Positions 41,831-50,170 of a DNA stretch of 53,472 nt are shown here, one piece after another. Below the pieces are notes generated by a model. That model was not told the origin of the DNA and did not search any database. It saw nothing but the letters and a program-made list of their open reading frames with translations. Position numbers and translations under genes: made by a program. Origin of the DNA: CAYYYP01 sp964475985 (GTDB taxonomy: Bacteria > Bdellovibrionota > UBA1018 > CAYHWW01); contig CAYYYP010000022.1 in the NCBI GenBank assembly GCA_964475985.1, forward strand, positions 1 to 53,472, in the 5' to 3' direction. The number at the start of each line of letters is the position of its first letter. Positions within the stretch are counted from its first letter, which is position 1.

Positions 41831-43291
41831 TTAATAGCGAGAAGGACGACCGCCACGTGATGCGCCCGGTCGCTCTCGGCTCATGCGGCCATCTCTTGAA
41901 GGGCGTCCTTCGCGGGATGAAAAACCATCGCGTGACGAACGGCCACCTGAGAAGCCACCGCCTCTTGAAGGACGGCCTTCGCCAGATGAAAAGCGATCAC
42001 GAGAAGGCCTATCGCTCCTGGGTGGACGCGAGTCTCTGGAGGAAAAGCTGTCTCGGTCATTAGAAGGACGAGAAGGGCGCGATGAAAAACCATCCCGTGG
42101 GGGTCTACCTTCTCTTGGAGGCCTAGAATCGCGTGAACCAAAGCTCTCCCGTGAAGAAAAACTATCTCGGTCCCTTGAAGGACGAGAAGGACGCGACGAA
42201 AAGCTATCGCGTGAGCTAAAACCATCGCGTGAGGGTCTGCCTTCTCTTGGCGGCCTTGAATCGCGTGAACCAAAGCTATCACGTGAAGAAAAACTATCTC
42301 GATCCCTTGAGGGACGAGAAGGCCTAGATGAGAAACCATCGCGTGAAGGCCTGCCTTCCCTTGATGGGCGTGCATCCCGTGAGCCAAAGCTATCGCGTGA
42401 CGGCCTTCTGGATTGGAATCCATCCCGATCCTCGGAATCACGGCTAAACCTAGGTGCACGTCGCGTATCTCGCTGGTCTTTGCGATACATTTCACCACGG
42501 CTAGAGGTTTGTTTGGTTTTTACAACAATCGTAGCTTTTTTAAATGCAGGGCGCTCTTTAGCTGCAACTTTGGCTTCATTACGAATGGCCTCAACTTCCG
42601 CTTTTTTAAGTTCTCTCCACTCGCCGGCGTTAAGCCCTTCCGTAGTGATGCTACCAATGCCTGAACGTATAATGCGGTCCACTTTGAACCCACGGTGATT
42701 CAGGGTTTCGCGAAGATCCAGTTGCGCGCCTTCGATGACTTCAAGTGTAAGCCAGCTTTTTGCACGGAGCTCTTCCTCGAGTTCTACTGTCTTGAAACGG
42801 ATGACGCCCTCTTGAGTAAATATTCCTCGTTTAAATTTTCCAAGATCGTTAGCGTCATGGTGACCCTTAACTTTGAGTTTATATTGACGAGAAAGATTCC
42901 GGGAGCGGTTGATGACGTCAAGCCAATCACCATCGTTGGTGAGGAGCAAAAGGCCTTCGGAGGTGAAGTTAAGGCGGCCCACAGGATGAATGCGTTGCGG
43001 AATTTTGTGCAGATACTCCGTCATGGTGGGGCGTCCTTCGGTGTCTTCAAACGCGCTCAAAACTCCCATCGGTTTATAAAATGCGATGTAAACATGCTCC
43101 ACGATGGATGGCATGATGAGTTTGCCATTCACTTTGATGGCGTCGCGTTCAGAATCGACTTTGGTGCCTAAAGCAGTGGTTAATTTGCCGTTCACGGTGA
43201 CGGCTCCTTCAAGGATCAATCGTTCTGCTTTACGACGCGATGCGAGGCCAGTGCTGGCGATGACTTTCTGTAATCTTTCGAGGTTTCCCAT
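41831..43291 (-). CDS. RluB/RsuA-family pseudouridine synthase with Arg/Ser repeat tail
   Basis: A 486-residue protein. The ATG at 43291 is used, as MGNLERLQKVIASTGLASRR is the normal S4-domain start of RluB; longer frames upstream would run into the divergent patatin promoter. The S4 RNA-binding domain (residues 1-60) and the synthase domain (about 65-250) are complete in length. However, the motif normally GRLD, holding the catalytic Asp, reads GRLN (Asn108, codon AAC) within HPVGRLNFTSEGLLLLTNDG. The other family segments (YKLKVKG, LRETLNHRGFKVDRIIRSGIG) are kept. From about residue 290 to the end is a basic low-complexity tail of Arg, Ser, Asp, Gly and Pro repeats (RPSRDGFSS, RDSFGSRD). 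It probably binds RNA. Whether it still makes pseudouridine in 23S rRNA is doubtful. Confidence 0.88.
   Translation of the reverse strand: MGNLERLQKVIASTGLASRRKAERLILEGAVTVNGKLTTALGTKVDSERDAIKVNGKLIMPSIVEHVYIAFYKPMGVLSAFEDTEGRPTMTEYLHKIPQRIHPVGRLNFTSEGLLLLTNDGDWLDVINRSRNLSRQYKLKVKGHHDANDLGKFKRGIFTQEGVIRFKTVELEEELRAKSWLTLEVIEGAQLDLRETLNHRGFKVDRIIRSGIGSITTEGLNAGEWRELKKAEVEAIRNEAKVAAKERPAFKKATIVVKTKQTSSRGEMYRKDQRDTRRAPRFSRDSEDRDGFQSRRPSRDSFGSRDARPSREGRPSRDGFSSRPSRPSRDRDSFSSRDSFGSRDSRPPREGRPSRDGFSSRDSFSSRPSRPSRDRDSFSSRESFGSRDSRPPREGRPPRDGFSSRPSRPSNDRDSFSSRDSRPPRSDRPSRDRFSSGEGRPSRGGGFSGGRSSRDGFSSREGRPSRDGRMSRERPGASRGGRPSRY
41840..42440. repeat. Degenerate tandem repeats coding the Arg/Ser tail
   Basis: About 600 bases of imperfect repeats, recognisable on the plus strand by recurring words such as CTATCGCGTGA, CCATCGCGTGA, GGACGAGAAGG and GAATCGCGTGAACCAAAGCT (seen twice, near 42127 and 42260). 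Larger units of roughly 130 bases seem to recur (for example 42120-42180 against 42253-42313). The repeats also open long overlapping frames on other strands, which are artefacts of the composition. Confidence 0.85.
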
Positions 43292-43297
43292 TCCGGC

Positions 43298-43312
43298 GTG
43301 TATAGCATACAC
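43298..43312. promoter_or_regulatory. Palindrome in a 30-bp divergent start region
   Basis: GTGTATAGCATACAC has 6-bp arms around AGC. It fills most of the 30 bases between the start codons of the pseudouridine synthase gene (minus) and the patatin gene (plus). Both promoters must therefore overlap it or lie inside the opposite gene, so a protein bound here could control both. Neither gene has a strong ribosome site, so leaderless transcripts are possible. Confidence 0.4.
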
Positions 43313-43321
43313 TAAAGTAAT

Positions 43322-44566
43322 ATGGGTTATAAAATCGGTTTGGTGATGACGGGCGGCGGGGCCCGCGGAGCTTATCAAGCGGGGGTACTTAAGCGGGTTG
43401 CGGAGCAACTTAAACTCCACCCTGCACCCTTTGTATCAAAAGCGGGCGCTTCCCCATTTCAAGTGGTGGCTGGCGCATCGGCGGGCGCCATAAATGGAGC
43501 TATGCTGGCGGCCGGCAGCGAGAATTTCCTTGAAACTACCACCCAGATGGAAACCCTTTGGAAAAATTTGACCTTTGATAAGGTGTTCTCAACGGATTTC
43601 CGCAGCTTAGGTTCAGGGGCGGCTTTGCTTTTAAAGGATTTATCTTTAGGGGGCCTCTTTGGGGGTGGTAAAGCCTACTCCCTTCTCGATGCTACGCCGC
43701 TTCATAAAGTACTTGAGGAAATGATCCCTTTTGAAAACATTCAGCGATCCATCGAAAACGGGTACCTTCATGCGCTTGCCGTCACAGCTACGGACTACAA
43801 CTCAGGTAAATCATTTACATTTGTACAGGGCGCTCCCGGTCATGCCCTTTGGAAGCGCAGTCGTAAGGTTGCCTTGCCAGTGCGCATAACGCCTTACCAC
43901 ATCTATGCTTCAGCCGCGATCCCAGTGGTGTTTCAGCCGGGCCTGCTTTCCACGGATCTCGGTGATTCCTACTTTGGCGATGGGTGTTTGAGGCTGGTGA
44001 ATCCTTTGGGGCCGGCGATTCGCCTGGGCGCAAAAAAAATCTTGGCCATTGGCGTACGGGCGCAGGGCAATCCGGACGCTGGCTTTGAGCGTCTTTTAAA
44101 GATGGAGGAAAATGGCGGTACGATCCGGCCACCGGCCCTTTCGCGGGTGCTCGGAGTGATTTTGAATGCCATATTTTTGGATCACTTAGACGCCGATGTT
44201 GAGCATATGGAGCGCATGAACGAAATTTTAAGGGCGCTTCATAAACGCATCAATTGCGCGCCGGAATCTAAACAAGAATTATTGGCGGAAATTGATCCTA
44301 ATGGCATGTCCATCGTTGAGGCACTGCCCATTGTGCCTTCCGTGGATATCGGTGAACTCGCCATGAAGTACATGCACAAACTTCCCAAGCTCGTGCATTA
44401 CCTAATGAAGGGGCTCGGCTCCTCCGACGAGGAATCTGCCGATCTTGTGAGTTATTTGCTGTTTGATTCCGGGTATTGCGGTGAGCTTTTTGACATTGGT
44501 TATAAAGATGCTGAAGCGAAGATCGCCGACCTAGAAAACTTTTTTGAATTGAAGCCGCATAACTAG
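43322..44566 (+). CDS. Patatin-like phospholipase
   Basis: A 414-residue patatin-family lipid acyl hydrolase. The oxyanion-hole motif GGGARG is at residues 11-16, the nucleophile elbow GASAG at 51-55 with Ser53, and the catalytic Asp of the dyad in FGDG (Asp220, Gly221; the third residue is Cys where Gly or Ala is usual). There is no signal peptide. It is expected to cleave acyl groups from phospholipids or other lipids in the cytoplasm or at the inner leaflet. The C-terminal 130 residues are helical (DADVEHMERMNEI onward) and are typical of a bacterial subgroup. It is divergent from the pseudouridine synthase gene and followed 58 bases later by the site-2 protease gene. Confidence 0.92.
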   Translation: MGYKIGLVMTGGGARGAYQAGVLKRVAEQLKLHPAPFVSKAGASPFQVVAGASAGAINGAMLAAGSENFLETTTQMETLWKNLTFDKVFSTDFRSLGSGAALLLKDLSLGGLFGGGKAYSLLDATPLHKVLEEMIPFENIQRSIENGYLHALAVTATDYNSGKSFTFVQGAPGHALWKRSRKVALPVRITPYHIYASAAIPVVFQPGLLSTDLGDSYFGDGCLRLVNPLGPAIRLGAKKILAIGVRAQGNPDAGFERLLKMEENGGTIRPPALSRVLGVILNAIFLDHLDADVEHMERMNEILRALHKRINCAPESKQELLAEIDPNGMSIVEALPIVPSVDIGELAMKYMHKLPKLVHYLMKGLGSSDEESADLVSYLLFDSGYCGELFDIGYKDAEAKIADLENFFELKPHN

Positions 44567-44624
44567 CCACGTCTTTCACGCTTTGCTTTTCAATCCCGGC
44601 AATCCTTGATAGCTTCGATCTTCA

Positions 44625-45302
44625 ATGGATTCTCTTTTTGCCAGGCTTCCCGTCGTCCTCTCCCAATTCATCCCTTTCATGATGGCTATCGTATTCCATG
44701 AGGCGGCCCACGCCTTTGTGGCATCACGGCATGGCGATGATACGGCGAAGTCCCTGGGGCGGCAAACGCTCAACCCTTTTCCGCATATTGACCCCATCGG
44801 CACGGTACTGTTCCCGCTCATCAATATGATTACGGGGGTGAACGTGCTTTTTGGGTGGGCTAAACCCGTGCCGGTAAACTATAATCGTTTAAAACCCTAT
44901 CGTAGGGGTTTGTTCATGGTCAGCATGGCCGGCATTGCAATGAACGTGGCACTCGCGTTTTTATCGGCGCTCTTGCTCGTGATCTTGCACGTGGCGCCTG
45001 AGTTTTACCTTACAAAACCTTTTATTGAGATGACCAAGGCCTCCATCGCCATCAATTATTCCTTGGCGGTTTTCAATATGCTGCCGTTGCCGCCCCTAGA
45101 TGGCAGCAAAGCCATTGAAGCATTTTTATCCCTCGAAAATACGATTAAATTCGAGCGCCTGCAGTCCTACAGCTTCATCATTCTTTTGGCGCTGCTTTTC
45201 TCCGGAGTTTTAAACCTGCTCGCTTATCCCATTGGTTTTTTAAGCGAGGCTTCCGTTCAGTTCTGGGTCTTTATTCTTACTAAGGCAGGTGTCGTGCTTT
45301 AA
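44625..45302 (+). CDS. Site-2 protease family (M50) membrane metallopeptidase
   Basis: A 225-residue polytopic membrane protein. The zinc-binding motif HEAAH (residues 25-29) lies in the first membrane helix (IPFMMAIVFHEAAHAFVA), and the second, LPLPPLDGSK, supplies the conserved Asp-Gly of the M50 active site. Four or more hydrophobic helices are visible, including MAGIAMNVALAFLSALLLVI and SFIILLALLFSGVLNLLAYP. It is the compact type without a PDZ domain, as seen in many bacteria next to segregation genes. The substrates are unknown membrane proteins. It is the first gene of a tight operon with trpS, scpA and scpB: its stop overlaps the trpS ATG by one base (TAATG). Confidence 0.93.
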   Translation: MDSLFARLPVVLSQFIPFMMAIVFHEAAHAFVASRHGDDTAKSLGRQTLNPFPHIDPIGTVLFPLINMITGVNVLFGWAKPVPVNYNRLKPYRRGLFMVSMAGIAMNVALAFLSALLLVILHVAPEFYLTKPFIEMTKASIAINYSLAVFNMLPLPPLDGSKAIEAFLSLENTIKFERLQSYSFIILLALLFSGVLNLLAYPIGFLSEASVQFWVFILTKAGVVL

Positions 45303-46369
45303 TGTCTTCTCCTAAGGGCGATGCCAAAGACCGAGTTTTCCCCGAAGTCGTTTTAAGTGGGATGCGAAGCACCGGTGAACTTCACTTAGGGCATTATTTT
45401 GGGGTCATTGCCAACTGGCTTGAACTCCAAGATAAATATAAAACATTTGTATTTGCCGCCGACTGGCATGCTTTGACCACGGATGCAGTTCAGCCAGAAC
45501 TCATCGCCAAGGCCCGCCGGGACAATGTGGTGGATTGGTTGAGCTGTGGAATGGATCCGGCGAAAAGCACAATCTATATTCAAAGCGAAGTCAAACAGGT
45601 GGCGGAGCTTCATCTCTTATTTTCCATGATCACGCCGCTGGGTTGGCTTGAACGTAATCCAACCTACAAGGAACAGCGTGAGCAGCTGGGAGATTCCACC
45701 GACGAGAATGCTAACGCCAAAAGCAATGCGCCAAAGGATGTGAGTTGCCTTGGATTTTTAGCTTATCCCGTGCTTCAGGCCGCAGATATCGCCATTGTCC
45801 GTGGGACCTTGGTGCCAGTGGGGGAAGATCAGCTTCCGCACCTGGAGCTTAACCGTGAAATGGTGCGACGGTTTGTGCATCTTTATAAAAAGAAAGTTTT
45901 TCCGGAGCCAAAAGCATTGCTTACGCCCGTTTCTAAATTACTGGGTACCGATCGAAGAAAAATGAGTAAAAGTTATGGCAACACCATCTCGCTTCAGGAG
46001 ACGCCAAAGTCCCTTGAGAAGAAAGTGAAGTCCATGGTGACGGATCCTCAGAAAGTAAGGCTAGGTGATCCGGGACGCCCCGAGATTTGCAACGTATTTA
46101 GTTATCATCAACTTTTTGAAAAGCAGCCCGTGGGCTTGCCGCTCCCTGAAATTGACGCTGAATGCCGCAGCGGCAAACTTTCCTGTGGAGCATGCAAGGC
46201 CGATTTGACTCAGAAACTAGATTCTTTTCTAAATCCCATAAGAAGTCGACGGGCGGAGTTGACGGCAAATCCTAACTTCGTAGATGATGTCCTTAATCAA
46301 GGGCGGAAAACCGTAGGTGCCGTCGCTCAGGAAGTCATGGAAGAAATTAAAACTGTTTTTCACTGGTAA
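45302..46369 (+). CDS. trpS: Tryptophanyl-tRNA synthetase
   Basis: A 355-residue class I aminoacyl-tRNA synthetase that charges tRNA-Trp. The HIGH-type motif is LHLGHYFG near residue 26, within SGMRSTGELHLGHYFG. The KMSKS motif is exact in RRKMSKSYGN. FAADWHALTT, the LQAADIAIVRGTLVPVGEDQ segment and the C-terminal VGAVAQEVMEEI are all typical. The length is normal (about 330-350). The start overlaps the stop of the protease gene by one base and the scpA gene follows after 12 bases, so it is translated within the operon. Confidence 0.96.
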   Translation: MSSPKGDAKDRVFPEVVLSGMRSTGELHLGHYFGVIANWLELQDKYKTFVFAADWHALTTDAVQPELIAKARRDNVVDWLSCGMDPAKSTIYIQSEVKQVAELHLLFSMITPLGWLERNPTYKEQREQLGDSTDENANAKSNAPKDVSCLGFLAYPVLQAADIAIVRGTLVPVGEDQLPHLELNREMVRRFVHLYKKKVFPEPKALLTPVSKLLGTDRRKMSKSYGNTISLQETPKSLEKKVKSMVTDPQKVRLGDPGRPEICNVFSYHQLFEKQPVGLPLPEIDAECRSGKLSCGACKADLTQKLDSFLNPIRSRRAELTANPNFVDDVLNQGRKTVGAVAQEVMEEIKTVFHW

Positions 46370-46381
46370 GGAGGCTTGTGA

Positions 46382-47182
46382 TTGGAACTTCTGAAAATCA
46401 AGACACGTAATTTTGAGGGCCCCCTGGATCTCATGCTTTTTCTGATCCAGAAGAACGAGCTTGATATTTCCAACATCAGTCTGCACCTCATCACCGATCA
46501 GTATCTTCAATATGTGAACCTCATGCGGGAACTTGACTTTGATTTGGCGAGCGAGTTCCTCGTCATGGCGGCTGCCCTCATTCACTTGAAATCCCGGCGG
46601 CTTTTGCCCAATGACGACCTTACAGGCACCGAGCTAAAAGATATTCTTGAGAAACCATTGGATGAAGCGGAGATTCTCAAACGGCTGAAAGAATACCAGC
46701 GATTCCAGGACGCCGCAAAGACGCTCTCGGAACTTCCCAAGCTTGATGAAACGGTGTTCGCGCGGCCCAACGTTTTACCGCCCGAAAAACAGTTTTTTTG
46801 GAAAGAAGTTGAGCTTACGGAAATGATTCTCGCCATGCAGGACGTTCTGCGTCGCACGAGAAAACGCACGCGGGTGATCATCCGCGAGAGCATTTCCATT
46901 CCGGAACGGATTGGTCGGATGGCTAAATTACTATCGTTGGGTGAAATGAAGGAATTTACGACACTTTTACCGGAGTCATCCGTGCGCATCGATGTGGTGG
47001 GAACTTTTGTTGCTCTCCTTGAAATGGCCCGCTTGAAAAAAATACGGGTCTACCAGGCCGAGGCCTTCGGTTCGCTCTTCATCCAGCTCGTGGAAGAGAT
47101 TGGCGAGCTTGATCCTAAGCTTGTGACGGGTTTCCAATACCGCGCGCATCAGAATGTTACAGATCTCGCTATGAGCTCATAA
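46382..47182 (+). CDS. scpA: Segregation and condensation protein A
   Basis: A 266-residue kleisin subunit of the SMC-ScpAB condensin complex, which bridges the SMC heads and helps chromosome segregation. The N-terminal signature NFEGPLDLMLFLIQKNELDI is well conserved, followed by DQYLQYVNLM and the FLVMAAALIHLKSRRLLP helix. A winged-helix C-terminus (VVGTFVALLEMARLKKIRVYQ, FGSLFIQL) closes the protein. The start is TTG at 46382, seven bases after AAGGAGG; an in-frame stop directly precedes it, so no longer form exists. It is followed by scpB after 12 bases. Confidence 0.96.
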   Translation: MELLKIKTRNFEGPLDLMLFLIQKNELDISNISLHLITDQYLQYVNLMRELDFDLASEFLVMAAALIHLKSRRLLPNDDLTGTELKDILEKPLDEAEILKRLKEYQRFQDAAKTLSELPKLDETVFARPNVLPPEKQFFWKEVELTEMILAMQDVLRRTRKRTRVIIRESISIPERIGRMAKLLSLGEMKEFTTLLPESSVRIDVVGTFVALLEMARLKKIRVYQAEAFGSLFIQLVEEIGELDPKLVTGFQYRAHQNVTDLAMSS

Positions 47183-47194
47183 AGGGAATTGACG

Positions 47195-48772
47195 ATGAAA
47201 GATCAGGAAATGGAAAACGACGGCATTGAATTACAACCTCAGATCGAGAGCGGAAAAGGTGTAGAGGCGGAACCGGTTTTGGAAACCGAAACTTTGGGCG
47301 CGGCGAGTGACAACGCTGGTGATGAAAATTTTGAAGGTGATGAAGATAGTGATGCCGACGATAAAGTTGATGAGGCGGAACTTCATTTAGCGGCTGAGCA
47401 TCCAAGCGTTGACGGTGAGACATTGCAAGCCGTGGCACTGGAAGGGTCGGATGCAGAGACAGAGACAGAGGTTACTAAAACCTCGCATTTAAATCTCAAA
47501 ATAGAGGATTTGTCCGCAGATCAACTCGATGCGCTTACGGCTTCTATGGAAGCGATTCTTTTTATGTCCGATTCGCCGTTAAGCATCGCAAAACTTAGAG
47601 CCATGATTGATTCCGATATCTCGTTACCCGTTTATCGGCAGCTCATGACGAAACTTCGGCAAGACTATGCGTTAACGCACCGGGGAATTGATCTCGTAGA
47701 AGTCAGCATGGGATTTCAAATTCGCACTAAGCCTCAGATGGCGCCGGTACTGAGGCGCATCGTTAAAACCGTGCCGTTAAAACTGACCTCACCCATGATG
47801 GAAGTTCTGGCGCTCGTGGCCTACAAACAACCCGTTACGAAGGACGAAGTGGATCAGGTGAGGGGAGTGGATTGTTCCTACCTTTTACGAACTCTCATGG
47901 ATAAAAAGCTTTTACGAATTTCCGGGAGAAGCGAATTGCCTGGAAGGCCCATGCTTTATTCCACTACCCATGAATTTTTAGAGCTGTTCTCCTTAAAAGA
48001 TCTTACGGCCCTTCCGCCGTTGCATGAAATTGAGGCCATGGTGGCCGAAAGTGAAGTCGGTGCCACAGGGCGCGAGGAAGAAGCTCTGAAACAATTTGGC
48101 ACAATGGTAGATGCCTCGCTGAATACGAAACTTTTCGTAGAAGGTGATCTTGATCAGGAGCTTGAGGATATTAAATCCGTTATTGAAGGGATTAGTACTT
48201 CAACAATATTTATTGATGAGCAAAAAGCGCGCGAAAAGCTTTTTACTAAGCTTTCCAACTTGGAACGTAAAGGCATGACGTTGGATGCTGAGGAAAATGA
48301 AGTACCCCTTGATTCTGTATCTCGAGAAGAGGTTCTTCCCATATTGCTTTCCAATCTTCACGACAGGCTAGTCGCCAAGTATAAGGAAGAAGCTGAGATT
48401 CAGGCTGCGGCGAGGGCTCAACTTGAGACCGAAGCGGAAGTTGAGGCAGAGTTTGATGCCGAAGAGGCGGTGGAATCTGAATTGGACGCTGATGCAGCGC
48501 CTAGTCTTGCTGAGGAAGAAGCTCCGTACGAACCGGTAATTTACCCGCCTTACTCTGCGTCCGGAGACGAAGCCAGCGCGGAAGCGGAAACTCCTCATAC
48601 GCCGTCCGATGAACTGGTGGAGCAAGCGCAACTTGCCCAAGATCAAAGACATACCGAGCAGCTCACGAAGACCTTACAAGTGAGTGGGCAGGAAAGTGCT
48701 GAAGATGATTTGGCGCCGGAGGATTCGGACGAGACGGCCGAAAGAAGTAAGGATCCTGAAATTAACGTTTAG
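47195..48772 (+). CDS. scpB: Segregation and condensation protein B with long acidic extensions
   Basis: A 525-residue protein; ScpB is normally about 180-250 residues. ATG 47195 follows AAAGGGA by seven bases. The conserved double winged-helix core occupies about residues 108-280 (ASMEAILFMSDSPLSIAKLR, LVEVSMGFQIRTKPQMAPVL, MEVLALVAYKQPVTKDEVDQ, SGRSELPGRPMLYSTTHEFL). In front is an acidic, mostly disordered stretch of about 105 residues. Behind is a helical segment (about 305-410) and an acidic tail rich in Glu and Asp. The core should dimerise and bind ScpA. The tails could mimic DNA or bind partners. The stop overlaps the convergent Xer gene by 11 bases. Confidence 0.95.
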   Translation: MKDQEMENDGIELQPQIESGKGVEAEPVLETETLGAASDNAGDENFEGDEDSDADDKVDEAELHLAAEHPSVDGETLQAVALEGSDAETETEVTKTSHLNLKIEDLSADQLDALTASMEAILFMSDSPLSIAKLRAMIDSDISLPVYRQLMTKLRQDYALTHRGIDLVEVSMGFQIRTKPQMAPVLRRIVKTVPLKLTSPMMEVLALVAYKQPVTKDEVDQVRGVDCSYLLRTLMDKKLLRISGRSELPGRPMLYSTTHEFLELFSLKDLTALPPLHEIEAMVAESEVGATGREEEALKQFGTMVDASLNTKLFVEGDLDQELEDIKSVIEGISTSTIFIDEQKAREKLFTKLSNLERKGMTLDAEENEVPLDSVSREEVLPILLSNLHDRLVAKYKEEAEIQAAARAQLETEAEVEAEFDAEEAVESELDADAAPSLAEEEAPYEPVIYPPYSASGDEASAEAETPHTPSDELVEQAQLAQDQRHTEQLTKTLQVSGQESAEDDLAPEDSDETAERSKDPEINV

Positions 48773-49628
48773 TTTTTGCCAGCGGGTGACAATCATTCAA
48801 GACTTCCCTGAGGTGCTCGCGCGAAATGTGGGTGTAAACTTGCGTTGTTGAAAGATCGGAATGTCCGAGCAACATTTGTAAGGCGCGCAAGTTCACATTG
48901 TTCTCAAGCAAATGGGTGGCAAAGGCGTGGCGTAAGGTGTGAGGTGAAGTTTCGGGCGGAAGTCCCGTGAGCAGCGCCACCTTTTTTATGATTTTCCAGA
49001 CGGCCTGTCTGGTTAGCGGTTGTCCCTTGGGTGATGAAAAAACGTAGGCCGTAGGACGCGTTTGGGGTTGTTGCTTTAAGTAATGCAAAAGGAGTTTTGT
49101 TGTTTCCACATCCATGGGCACGAGGCGGAACTTATTACCTTTGCCGCGGATGCGCAGAATTCTTAAGTCAAAATCAATTTGATTTATTAACAGGCTCGTC
49201 AGTTCAGAAACTCTAAGGCCTGCCGAGTACAGAAGTCTCACCATAACAAACGAGCGGAGTTTCAATCCGAGAAACTCCTCCGCGGGGTCCTCGACGATCT
49301 TTTTCATCTCCGCCTTAGAAGGTGGGGAGGGGAGGGTACTTTCAAAACGGGGACGGTCCGTATTTTCGAGCGCCATCAAAAGATCCTCATCATCCATGGC
49401 TAAGGCATATGCCTTTAACGAAGACAGCTTGCGGTGGATAGAGCGAGCGGAGCTGCCGTTTGCATTCAAATTTTTCATGAACTCAGACAGGGCTAGGTTT
49501 GGATTTAAATCTGCGGGCTGTTTTTCTAAAAACGTTTGCCAAATATTTAGGTCCGATAAGTAGGCTTCTACCGTTTGGGGTGCAAGGCGTTTTACATTGC
49601 GAAGGTAATCCTCAAATCTACTTTTCAA
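48762..49628 (-). CDS. Tyrosine recombinase XerC/XerD
   Basis: A 288-residue site-specific recombinase that resolves chromosome dimers at dif. All six catalytic residues are visible: Arg in GLRVSELTSL, Lys in RGKGNKFRLVP, His and Arg in HTLRHAFATHLL, His in LGHSDLSTTQ and the nucleophile Tyr in VYTHIS. The SAM-like N-terminal domain (FEDYLRNVKRLAPQTVEAYL) starts right after the assumed TTG start at 49628. TTG is preferred because it gives the normal Xer length and overlaps the upstream stop by 11 bases. A GTG at 49697 would add 23 residues that mostly lie inside the upstream gene. Whether this is XerC or XerD cannot be decided from the sequence alone. It is convergent with scpB. Confidence 0.93.
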   Translation of the reverse strand: MKSRFEDYLRNVKRLAPQTVEAYLSDLNIWQTFLEKQPADLNPNLALSEFMKNLNANGSSARSIHRKLSSLKAYALAMDDEDLLMALENTDRPRFESTLPSPPSKAEMKKIVEDPAEEFLGLKLRSFVMVRLLYSAGLRVSELTSLLINQIDFDLRILRIRGKGNKFRLVPMDVETTKLLLHYLKQQPQTRPTAYVFSSPKGQPLTRQAVWKIIKKVALLTGLPPETSPHTLRHAFATHLLENNVNLRALQMLLGHSDLSTTQVYTHISREHLREVLNDCHPLAKTKR

Positions 49629-50079
49629 AATGCACTTCGGTAGCCCCACCTTCGGCTCCGGCTTCCATATTCGTTGTGGGCGCTTTGGACTGATCACGCG
49701 CTCTGGCTTTTGGTGCGGGGGCTTGGTTCGCGGCCGTTTCGGAGGGCGCCTTGCTTCCTTTATTTGCGCCCTTGGTTTCGATGGTTTTTTTGATGAGCTC
49801 TTTTTGGGACTTCGTGAGCTTTACGGATTTCTGCACCGCAATTTTTTGGTCGCGGCCGAGTTCCGACTGGGATTTTTGGTAGGCTTCCTGAATTTTAGCG
49901 CGCGGATTCTGTCCCTCTTTTTTCATCCGGTAAGCCTCCCGTTCAGCTTGATTTAAAGCCTCTAAACCCGGGGACGATTTTGCGGCGGCCCCAGGTCCCG
50001 TGGCAAACGCCGAATGCGTTAAAAAAGTTTGAGAAAATAGGGCCAAAATCAAGCCGGTTTTTTTTAAAATTGAATCCAT
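49618..50079 (-). CDS. Small secreted Lys/Ala-rich protein
   Basis: A 153-residue exported protein of no recognised family. The signal peptide is LKKTGLILALFSQTFLTHSAFA with cleavage after AFA. The mature part is charged and helical (LEALNQAEREAYRMKKEG, IAVQKSVKLTKSQKELIKK), then an Ala/Pro/Lys-rich disordered end. There are no Cys or enzymatic residues. The end overlaps the Xer start, so the two genes are probably cotranscribed. It could be a periplasmic or surface adaptor. Confidence 0.75.
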   Translation of the reverse strand: MDSILKKTGLILALFSQTFLTHSAFATGPGAAAKSSPGLEALNQAEREAYRMKKEGQNPRAKIQEAYQKSQSELGRDQKIAVQKSVKLTKSQKELIKKTIETKGANKGSKAPSETAANQAPAPKARARDQSKAPTTNMEAGAEGGATEVHFEK

Positions 50080-50097
50080 ATCTACCTATTTTAAACA

Positions 50098-50142
50098 TAA
50101 ATAAATCAAGTTGATATCAGATAATGTAAATAAATCTTGATT
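50098..50142. promoter_or_regulatory. Repeats in the divergent region before 50171
   Basis: TAAATAAATC occurs as a direct repeat at 50098-50107 and 50127-50136, 29 bases apart, and AATCAAG (50104-50110) is matched by CTTGATT (50136-50142) as an inverted repeat. The 91 bases between the divergent starts at 50079 and 50171 hold both. The spacing of nearly three helical turns could suit a dimeric regulator, but the AT-richness makes chance likely. Confidence 0.3.
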
Positions 50143-50170
50143 AGTTTTGTCAGAACTGTGAAAATTAAGC

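Noticed and set aside
41881..42698. Long Arg/Glu-rich open frames on both strands over the Arg/Ser tail
   Set aside because: They are by-products of the repetitive codons of the real pseudouridine synthase gene; no ribosome sites or recognisable domains.
48762..49628. Integrase of a mobile element
   Set aside because: Xer-type length and motifs, neighbouring scpAB, and no att repeats or cargo genes; it fits chromosomal XerC/D.
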